From Sulfuritalea sp. (lineage in GTDB: Bacteria; Pseudomonadota; Gammaproteobacteria; Burkholderiales; Rhodocyclaceae), in NCBI RefSeq assembly GCF_017302275.1, contig NZ_JAFLDR010000001.1, forward strand, positions 124,001 through 188,000: DNA of 64,000 bases, written 5' to 3'. Position numbers and translations under genes: made by a program. Below, piece after piece: positions 57,918 through 64,000 of this stretch (its first letter is position 1; each line of letters begins with the position of its first letter). Below the pieces are notes generated by a model. That model ran no database searches and was not told the DNA's origin. It worked only from the letters and a program-made list of their open reading frames with translations.

Positions 57918-59819
57918 ATGGCTGACCTCGACCGAAAACTTGGCCGTCATCACCTGGCGTTTTATCGAGGCTGGTTACAGGGGCTCGCACTCAAGACACT
58001 GGCAGACCGCTATCTGGAAACCGGTCTGGACCTGCGCCTAGCCAGGAGCACCCTGACGTGGATTCAGGACACCATTCGGCAAGCCGCGTTGCGACATGGC
58101 AGACATGGTGAAGCCAGATTGCTGCGTCTGCCGCTATCCAGATCGCAGCCTGACATTCCCGTCGAGATTCCTGCGCTTGAAGATTTTCAGGCGGACCGGG
58201 ATCCGAGCGGCTTCTATAACGAAGACGAGCTGATTCGGCTCTTTCTGGAAACCTACCCTCAGGCGGCGGACAAGAAATCGCGGCAGCGGCAGAAACTTAT
58301 CGGTCGCCAGATTGGGGCCCTGGTGTGGGTTGAGCAGCTCCTCGCTACCGACCCGGTGCCAGGCGATCTGGTCTCCGCCTGGTTCGACGGTGCGGTCGCC
58401 GACCGGCTGATACTCGCCGATATCCCCACCATCGACGCATTGATGGGTCGCATCCATCGCAAGGGTTATCGATGGTGGATGACCGTGCCCAGGTTGGGTG
58501 AGAAAGGCGCGGCACGTGTCGTGCAATGGCTTCGCGGCTATGAATTGGCGCTCGGTTCATTGCCTGACCATGCCTTATCTCCGCTTCGAAGCCTGTCGGT
58601 GCCCGTTCGCCTGGGGCAGCGCCCTCCACAGACGGCCATCGTGCCCATCGAGGCTTTTTCCGTTCCGGAAAACGTCGACGGCACGTCTGGCTCGAACAGG
58701 TGGCCGGGACGACCTCGCATCGAAGCTGAAAACGATCTTCAGGCGATACATGCCTGGCTGGCTACCAAGTCGGGGAACAGGAACACGCAGCGGGCCTACC
58801 GCAAGGAAGCCGAGCGAATGCTGCTGTGGGCCATCATCGAGCGCGGAAAAGCGCTTTCCGATTTGTCCGTCGATGACTGCACCGGCTATCGGGACTGGTT
58901 GTCCCTGCTGGGGCGCAACCACCCCGATCAATGGGCATTCACCATCCAGCAATCCCACTGGATAGCGCCCAGAAATACGCCACGATTCAGCGCTGACTGG
59001 CGGCCGTTTGACGGCGCACTGTCAGCCTCCAGCGTGAAGCATGCAATCACCATTCTTGGAAGTCTTTTTGAATGGCTGGTCCGTGTTCAGTATTGCGCGT
59101 TCAATCCATGGGATGCGGTCGGCAAGACACTCGTCGTGCAGCGGGAAGCTCCCGACAACATCGAGCTCACGCGGGTCTTCTCGGTGGCCCAGTGGCGGTT
59201 CCTCATGGATCATCTGCACGGCATGGCGCAGACCGATCACACCGGGCGCCTTCGGTTCGCCCTGCCCTTCGCCCATGCCACCGGGCTGCGGCTGTCGGAG
59301 CTGGTGGACGCGAAGACTGGCAGGCTCTACACCATGCCGCTCCGGGATGGCACGGGGGTTCGGTGGATGCTGAAGGTTCTCGGCAAAGGCGGCAAATGGC
59401 GTGCCGTTCCAGTTTCGGATCGGATCATCGCCCTGCTGCGCGAGTTTCTTGAGGGTCGCGGTCTGGATGCAGATCCACTGGCAAACCCTCCTGACACCGC
59501 GCTGATCACCAGGGTGGGCAACAACGAAGCAATCTCGTCCAGCGGGCTATACAAGGCCATTCGGGGACTGTTTCAAGATGCGGCTCACACCCTCCATGCA
59601 TTGGGCAAGGCGAACGACGCCAGAGCCTTCGAACGCGCTTCCGTTCATTGGTTGCGCCATTCCTGTGGAAGCCACCTGGGATCGTCGGGCGTACCTGTCA
59701 ATCTGATCCAGAAGCTCCTGGGACACGCGAGCGTGACCACGACCAGCATCTACACCGAATCCGATGAGGAACGGCTATGGCTGGAGATAGCGGACAGGGA
59801 GGAAAGCCGTGCGAGTTGA
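57918..59819 (+). CDS. int: Large tyrosine recombinase (integrase)
   Basis: A 633-residue tyrosine recombinase, much longer than phage integrases (about 350-400). The N-terminal 260 residues are an extra domain (LGRHHLAFYRGWLQGLALKT, RIHRKGYRWWMTVPRLGEKG), then a core-binding domain (WLATKSGNRNTQRAYRKEAE) and catalytic motifs TGLRLSELVDAKTG (first Arg), SVHWLRHSCGSHLGSSGVPV (His, Arg) and LLGHASVTTTSIYTES (His, Tyr). It follows the parR-like gene by 3 bp, so integration and segregation genes are in one operon. Likely the integrase of the element or a resolvase for copies. Confidence 0.88.
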   Translation: MADLDRKLGRHHLAFYRGWLQGLALKTLADRYLETGLDLRLARSTLTWIQDTIRQAALRHGRHGEARLLRLPLSRSQPDIPVEIPALEDFQADRDPSGFYNEDELIRLFLETYPQAADKKSRQRQKLIGRQIGALVWVEQLLATDPVPGDLVSAWFDGAVADRLILADIPTIDALMGRIHRKGYRWWMTVPRLGEKGAARVVQWLRGYELALGSLPDHALSPLRSLSVPVRLGQRPPQTAIVPIEAFSVPENVDGTSGSNRWPGRPRIEAENDLQAIHAWLATKSGNRNTQRAYRKEAERMLLWAIIERGKALSDLSVDDCTGYRDWLSLLGRNHPDQWAFTIQQSHWIAPRNTPRFSADWRPFDGALSASSVKHAITILGSLFEWLVRVQYCAFNPWDAVGKTLVVQREAPDNIELTRVFSVAQWRFLMDHLHGMAQTDHTGRLRFALPFAHATGLRLSELVDAKTGRLYTMPLRDGTGVRWMLKVLGKGGKWRAVPVSDRIIALLREFLEGRGLDADPLANPPDTALITRVGNNEAISSSGLYKAIRGLFQDAAHTLHALGKANDARAFERASVHWLRHSCGSHLGSSGVPVNLIQKLLGHASVTTTSIYTESDEERLWLEIADREESRAS

Positions 59820-60090
59820 ATTCACCACCCGCAGCCGCGGATACGTCCTGACGCTGGAGCGCGATCTGTTTGGCGCATTCATCCTGTATCGCCGATGGTT
59901 TGGCCTGCACAATCGGCGCGGCGGGATCAAACAGCAGATTTTTCTGGATCAGGACTCGGCCCTTCGCGAATTCCAGCGGATCGAAAGGACCCGGGCGCGG
60001 CGCGGGTATGTTCCCGTATCGGATCGGTCGCCCGCTCCGCCGCATTCATCGGCCGTGTTCAGCGGCACAGGTTCTCTGGCGGTCGACTGA
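59809..60090 (+). CDS. Small WGR-like domain protein
   Basis: A 93-residue protein. The segment RGYVLTLERDLFGAFILYRR with WFGLHNRRGGIKQQIFLDQD and ALREFQRIERTRARRGYVPV follows the pattern of WGR domains (hydrophobic strand, rrWGRig-like turn, F...eeA..ef...r...RGY), which bind nucleic acids. Here the WGR tripeptide is WFG. It overlaps the integrase stop by 11 bp and may be a recombination accessory factor; this is inference. The tail overlaps the first right-hand GTCGAC repeat. Confidence 0.6.
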   Translation: MRVEFTTRSRGYVLTLERDLFGAFILYRRWFGLHNRRGGIKQQIFLDQDSALREFQRIERTRARRGYVPVSDRSPAPPHSSAVFSGTGSLAVD

Positions 60091-60236
60091 CTTCATCCTC
60101 ATTACCGCCACGTCGACTGGAAGTACTCTGACGGTCGACTGATGCAATCTGCACCAAGGAAGATTGTTCTCTGAAAGTGCTCTAGCGGTCGACAGTTCTC
60201 AACCCGCATAATTCATGATGCGCTGGCAGTCGACTG
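60076..60236. repeat. Right cluster of GTCGAC-centred repeats
   Basis: Five copies around CTRRCRGTCGACWG: 60076-60089, a shorter one with GTCGAC at 60112-60117, 60128-60141, 60182-60195 and 60223-60236. The copy at 60182 is identical to the one at 56542. Together with the left cluster they enclose parM, parR, int and the WGR gene exactly. Confidence 0.78.
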
Positions 60237-60503
60237 TGAGTCGGCAGCATGCCGTCAGTCACACAGCGCAATTCCTGACCGGGTGCGCGCTAACTTGAGA
60301 GTTTTACGGATTTCTGCACGCCAAGATGAGATTCCGGGGGTGCGTCAGTCGTCGTGGTCTGGGACCTAACCAGACGTTTGATATTCCATTTGCTTTGCAC
60401 AGAACCCCTCGGAGTGTCAAGACTGTATTGGCATTCCACTGTCTTGCCAACAGCGGCATTAGTCCCCTATAGTCAATGTCTTTGCACGGGCTGGAGTACG
60501 GCT
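60237..60503. other. Non-coding stretch after the par-int cluster
   Basis: About 270 bp without a supported gene. An open frame continuous with the next gene exists from 60354 but lacks a ribosome site until 60504. It may include the element border or the promoter of the next gene. Confidence 0.4.
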
Positions 60504-61421
60504 ATGAATGCAGGGAAGCAAGCAGTGCTGTTCGAACAGGCGGCGGCCGGCCAGACAATTCCCTTTGGCAAGTACAAGGACCAGCCGGTCGAAATCCTGC
60601 TGACTGACCCAGATTACGTGACGTGGCTTCGAGCGACAATGGGCGAGAAGCTGAAGAACCAGTACCCGATGGTGCTCAACTACATCGTCGCGCACTACGG
60701 TGAGCCGTCGCGCACCCCTGACCACAATGCACTGCAGAACCGCTTTCTCAAGCGCGAGTTCCAGATGCAATTCGCCCTGGCGGTCACGCCCGGCATGGCG
60801 ACGTGGGTGCACCTGGAGGGCCTCGACCTCAACATCCTGTTCGAGAACGAGTTTGCCAGGCGCGAAGCCGACGCCGTCAAGTTCGCGCAGAACCAGTACT
60901 CAGCCTTCCCCAGCATGGCCAGCAAAATTGAGGCTGCGGTGGACGAGGCGCGTGCTCGAATCCAGAAGAACAAGACGGCATGGCGTGAACGAGGGCGCCT
61001 CGCGATATACACGGGGACTCCGCACGACGGTGTTCTCGAAAACCCGGTGGCAGTGAGGGGGCTGCGCTTCGAGGAGATCGGCGCCGATGTCGTCTACCGG
61101 GTTGACCATCACTGGTCACTCGTTGCGGAGAGCAAGCATTCGGGCGGCCAGGGCGACGTCGTGGCCGGGTGCGAAGAGGCGGTCGGCATCACGGTTCAAA
61201 TCAAGCCGGTCCTGGGGGACGACTATCCGGCCGTGCTACGGGCCATGAAGGCGGTCAAGACCAAGTTCCTGCTGGTCCGGGACTACACCGGCATTGGCGC
61301 AACCTGGGGTGAGGTCAAGCAAGTATTTGCGCTCGATGCAATTCGCGCGGTACTGCTTGAGGACGTTGAGCGGATTCATGTGCCGGAATCCTTCAATCGG
61401 ATACAGCTACCTCGCTTTTAG
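60504..61421 (+). CDS. Hypothetical protein with ExoX/DUF3820-like motif
   Basis: A 305-residue protein from the ATG at 60504. The N-terminal segment AGQTIPFGKYKDQPVEILLT followed by DPDYVTWLRATMGEKLKNQY is the short motif (FGKyKg.p...p..Y..Wl) found in exonuclease X C-termini and DUF3820 proteins. The rest, including EFARREADAVKFAQNQYSAF and DVVYRVDHHWSLVAESKHSG, may contain a nuclease-like E-x-K element (VAESKH), but this is weak. It ends right before a strong hairpin. Confidence 0.6.
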   Translation: MNAGKQAVLFEQAAAGQTIPFGKYKDQPVEILLTDPDYVTWLRATMGEKLKNQYPMVLNYIVAHYGEPSRTPDHNALQNRFLKREFQMQFALAVTPGMATWVHLEGLDLNILFENEFARREADAVKFAQNQYSAFPSMASKIEAAVDEARARIQKNKTAWRERGRLAIYTGTPHDGVLENPVAVRGLRFEEIGADVVYRVDHHWSLVAESKHSGGQGDVVAGCEEAVGITVQIKPVLGDDYPAVLRAMKAVKTKFLLVRDYTGIGATWGEVKQVFALDAIRAVLLEDVERIHVPESFNRIQLPRF

Positions 61422-61422
61422 A

Positions 61423-61452
61423 GCACAAACTGGCCGGCTGGCCAGTTTGTGC
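61423..61452 (+). terminator. Terminator-like hairpin
   Basis: A perfect 13-bp stem, GCACAAACTGGCC (61423-61435) and GGCCAGTTTGTGC (61440-61452), with loop GGCT, begins two bases after the stop codon. There is no run of T directly after it, so it may be bidirectional or only a partial intrinsic terminator. Confidence 0.65.
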
Positions 61453-61883
61453 TTGATGGTGGTTTTCACCATATCCGCAGCCATCGTCGAACTCAACCAT
61501 TCCTCGCGCGCATTTCGCGGGACACCTCGAAGAATAAGTACTGGCGCGGTTTCTGGCTAGACACCCTCTAAACCCGAGCCAGCACTAGAAGTCGAGTCTC
61601 AGCGTGCGCTGCAATCCTCTCATCTTAGAAGTCGAGTCTCAGCGTGCGCTGCAATCCTCTCATCTTAGGCTGCGGCCGATAGCAACACGCTGTTTTAATT
61701 GGCGCCACGGCTACCTGATACACCGACCCCGAAGTTATCGCAGAAAAATCGCATTCTTGATAATGGCAGTTATCATGAATGACATACACGCCAATTTCGG
61801 GCAACGCTGTCGTCTCTATTTGCGCGACAGCAACAAGTTCCCTATCGTTTGCGATTCCGCAACAATTCTTGAACCTATCGCCC
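61453..61883. other. Intergenic region holding a tandem duplication, no gene
   Basis: No coding sequence is supported. It includes two tandem 40-bp copies at 61586-61665 and is a plausible place for the border between element and chromosome. Confidence 0.45.
61586..61665. repeat. Two tandem copies of a 40-bp unit
   Basis: The unit begins TAGAAGTCGAGTCTCAGCGT and is repeated without change at 61586-61625 and 61626-61665. No family is recognised. It might be a replication slip or a double attachment core left by integration events. Confidence 0.85.
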
Positions 61884-62726
61884 ATGGATGTGAGACCCGA
61901 CGACGCAATTCAAGCCTATCTGAAGACCGGCGAGCACGATCCGATGTTTTTTGCCTGGCCCGGAAACGGTGTCCTCGACAAGTCACGGATCGGTACTGCA
62001 AGCCTTCGAGACGCACTCATTGCCGAGGTATTGCGGCGGACGGAGCACCAGCGAGGACTGGCTATCCCCGATGGCATGGATATCCATCAGTTTTCGCGGC
62101 AGAAGTTCGGCGCAATGGTGAAGGGACTCTTCCCGCGGTCCGAGCAGGAGATCGTGCTGTCCGTGCTTGAGCGCTCGGTCGTGTTCCTGACGCAAGAAAA
62201 TATCGTATCGGTTCTTCGAGAGATGACCTGGCTCGGCACGGCATGGGACCTGGCGAACCTTTATCTGGCAAGCTGCTCGGTGGAACTACTTGCGGAGGAT
62301 GCCCCCCAGCTTCTCGGGCTCGGTATTGGAACCACCTGCTATGTCTCGACTGACTATTTCCATACCAAGAACCACTTCGAGGACTACGTACTTCACGAGG
62401 CCGCGCATGTTTTTCACAACTGCAAGCGCGAAACCCTGGGGCTGCCGTCCTCACGTCGCAGGGAATGGTTGCTCGAGATCGAGTTTCGGAAGCGCGAAAC
62501 CTTCGCCTATGCCTGCGAGGCTTACAGCCGGATTCTCGAACTGGGTGTTGATCAGAAACATCGACAAAAACTATTGGCGGAATTGGCGCTGAAACCATTA
62601 CCCGGGGATGACCGCGTCGACGGCGAAGAGTATCTCGACATTCTTGGCGAAGCCGTAGCAGCTCGAAATGGTTGGAAGCGTATTCTCAGCCGCTGTTCGA
62701 CTGATATTGATGAGTCGGTGCAGTGA
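61884..62726 (+). CDS. Hypothetical protein with HExxH metalloprotease motif
   Basis: A 280-residue protein from the ATG at 61884. Near residue 170 it has DYVLHEAAHVFHNCKRETLG, with the zincin motif HEAAH, and a Glu-rich stretch 30 residues later (WLLEIEFRKRETFAYACEAY) that could give the third ligand. The N-terminal half (FAWPGNGVLDKSRIGTASLR, EIVLSVLERSVVFLTQENIV) is not recognised. No signal peptide is seen, so it is cytoplasmic. It may be cargo or chromosomal. Confidence 0.65.
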   Translation: MDVRPDDAIQAYLKTGEHDPMFFAWPGNGVLDKSRIGTASLRDALIAEVLRRTEHQRGLAIPDGMDIHQFSRQKFGAMVKGLFPRSEQEIVLSVLERSVVFLTQENIVSVLREMTWLGTAWDLANLYLASCSVELLAEDAPQLLGLGIGTTCYVSTDYFHTKNHFEDYVLHEAAHVFHNCKRETLGLPSSRRREWLLEIEFRKRETFAYACEAYSRILELGVDQKHRQKLLAELALKPLPGDDRVDGEEYLDILGEAVAARNGWKRILSRCSTDIDESVQ

Positions 62727-63113
62727 CAATTGGGTTCGCCGAAGCTGCCGGTGGCCACTGAGTACAACCGGCCATTACCGGCCGGTCAAGGTAGTCATCC
62801 AATTTCTAAAAGCGAGGCGCCATCTGCCGCCGCTGAATGTCCGGATTACAGCGAGCAAATTGACGTCGACTGCTTCGACTCGGCAGAAGCGGGCAACGCT
62901 GTTAAACACAATTGAAGCGATCAATTGTCCGGTCTACCGGTGGTACGAGGCGTCAATCTTCGTGTCGCAATGACACTTCAGTGCCCAGGTAGATGGATAG
63001 TGCGGACCTGACCGAGAGCGGCAGCGCAGATAAGCTACCATTGGTCGAAAGAATTTTCGTCGTTACCACCATGCAATACCGCCAACATTCCCAAGCCCCA
63101 AGAGCCTTCTGAC
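62727..63113. other. Intergenic stretch, no gene supported
   Basis: The 387 bp contain only short readings without family features. It separates the likely mobile region from a chromosome-type gene and should hold the antiporter promoter; nothing definite is visible. Confidence 0.45.
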
Positions 63114-64000
63114 GTGGAACAAGTCAATACCCTGCTGCTGCTGTCGGGCGTCTTGTTGTTCCTCGGCGTGCTGGCCAGTACCCTGTCGGCGCGCCTCGGC
63201 CTTCCCTTCCTGCTGATCTTTCTTGTCGTCGGCATGCTGGCCGGCGAAGATGGTCCCGGCGGCATCCGCTTCGACGATTTCGGTGCCTCGTTTTTTGTCG
63301 GCAATCTGGCGCTGGCGATCATCCTGCTCGATGGCGGCCTGCGCACGCGCATCTCCACCTTTCGCGTCGCGCTTTGGCCGGCGACGGCACTCGCCACCTG
63401 GGGCGTGATTGCCACCGCCGCGCTGCTGGGCGCCTTCTGTACCTGGCTGCTCGGCGTGGACTGGCGCTACGGACTCCTGATGGGGTCCATCGTCGGTTCG
63501 ACCGATGCCGCCGCCGTCTTCAATCTCTTGCGCCACAGCGGCGTGCGTCTCAACGAGCGCGTCGGCGCAACGCTGGAAATCGAATCCGGCGCCAATGATC
63601 CGATGGCTATCCTGCTGGTTACGGTGCTGGTAGGCATCATCGCCGGCACCGGCGTGTCCACGCCGGAGGGTGTCCTTCTGCAACTGGTAACGCAGTTCGT
63701 GATCGGCGCCGCACTCGGCATCGGCGCTGGGCGCTTGCTTGCCGAGTTGCTGCGGCGCGTGCGCCTGGCCGAGGGGCTTTACGCCTTGTTGATCGTCTCG
63801 GGCGGCCTGACGGTATTCGCCGCCACCAACCAACTCGGCGGCAGCGGCTTCCTTGCGATTTATCTTGCCGGTGTGATCGTCGGCAACCAGCGCACGCGCG
63901 CCACCTCACACGTGCTGAAGGTGATGGACGGCATGGCCTGGCTGGCGCAGGCCGGCATGTTCCTGCTGCTCGGCCTGCTGGTGACGCCTTCGCATCTGGT
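63114..64000 (+). CDS. K+/H+ antiporter, CvrA/NhaP2-like (partial, runs off the window)
   Basis: Inner-membrane cation-proton antiporter (CPA1 family). From a GTG at 63114 the product reads MEQVNTLLLLSGVLLFLGVL, with successive membrane helices and the family motifs LPFLLIFLVVGMLAGEDGPG, GSIVGSTDAAAVFNLLRHSG and TLEIESGANDPMAILLVTVL; the SGAND motif carries the ion-binding Asp. At least 295 residues are present; CvrA is about 560-580, so roughly half is missing. The C-terminal TrkA_C/CorC-type part lies outside. It is a housekeeping-type gene and probably chromosomal. Confidence 0.9.
   Translation, partial: MEQVNTLLLLSGVLLFLGVLASTLSARLGLPFLLIFLVVGMLAGEDGPGGIRFDDFGASFFVGNLALAIILLDGGLRTRISTFRVALWPATALATWGVIATAALLGAFCTWLLGVDWRYGLLMGSIVGSTDAAAVFNLLRHSGVRLNERVGATLEIESGANDPMAILLVTVLVGIIAGTGVSTPEGVLLQLVTQFVIGAALGIGAGRLLAELLRRVRLAEGLYALLIVSGGLTVFAATNQLGGSGFLAIYLAGVIVGNQRTRATSHVLKVMDGMAWLAQAGMFLLLGLLVTPSHL

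Noticed and set aside
61453-63113. tRNA gene as an integration target near the right border
   Set aside because: No cloverleaf-like sequence or CCA-type 3' end was recognised there; the attachment site stays unknown.

Overview
The window looks like most of a large conjugative, probably integrative, element from a moderately GC-rich proteobacterium (beta- or gammaproteobacterial by protein style; this is an inference from the proteins only). Backbone functions lie at both ends: F-type (MPF-F) mating-pair genes, a coupling protein, a TrfA-like replication initiator with an iteron origin on the left, and a MobI-like protein, an actin-like ParM partition module and a large tyrosine integrase on the right. 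Between them is about 40 kb of accessory DNA, mostly anti-phage and anti-plasmid defence. The last gene, a K+/H+ antiporter cut by the window end, looks like ordinary chromosome, so the element probably ends somewhere between 60.3 and 63.1 kb.

Layout. 1-7.9 kb (minus strand): slt, OmpA-like lipoprotein, small membrane protein, traA, traL, traE, traK, traB, dsbC, traV, traC (traC runs off the left edge). 8.1-9.9 kb (plus): a ProQ/FinO-type RNA chaperone, a small protein, a GGDEF diguanylate cyclase. 10-15.3 kb (minus): small regulator, DUF4400 protein, traD, two unknown proteins, iterons plus DnaA box, trfA-like gene. 15.5-29.5 kb (plus): broken integrase, a Shango system (sngABC), a WYL repressor and a complete Wadjet system (jetABCD). 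29.8-31.1 kb: zinc-dependent phospholipase-like protein and a lipoprotein. 31.2-37.7 kb: an IS66-family element with an 8-bp target duplication whose tnpC is split by a RIT element (three tyrosine recombinases in trio). 38.0-43.4 kb: a HORMA/TRIP13 (type III) CBASS operon with a nuclease-SAVED effector, divergent from an XRE regulator and an ImmA-type protease (CapH/CapP-like). 43.5-51.2 kb: unknown protein, IHF-beta-like protein, VapBC-like pair, a four-gene coupled operon (AbiEii-like nucleotidyltransferase, winged-helix protein, nucleoside deoxyribosyltransferase, CRR6-like protein), a YecA/SEC-C protein and HipBA. 51.3-55.4 kb: an Eco57I-type methylase with a small nuclease and a MerR-like regulator. 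55.6-60.3 kb: mobI-like gene, putative oriT region, parM, parR-like gene, integrase, WGR-like gene, bracketed by GTCGAC-centred repeats. 60.5-64 kb: ExoX-like-motif protein, HExxH protein, antiporter.

How it fits together. The left block builds the pilus and mating channel and couples DNA to it; TrfA/iterons and ParM suggest a replicative plasmid-like stage; the integrase and MobI suggest integration and SXT-like mobilisation. A motif GTGAAAAGCGCAC recurs inside inverted repeats upstream of the trfA-like gene, upstream of the 13.4-kb gene that precedes traD, and ahead of the par cluster, suggesting one shared repressor for the backbone. The strongest candidate for something undescribed is the four-gene coupled operon at 45.9-48.3 kb. 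All product names rest on reading motifs and overall similarity by eye; no database search was run.
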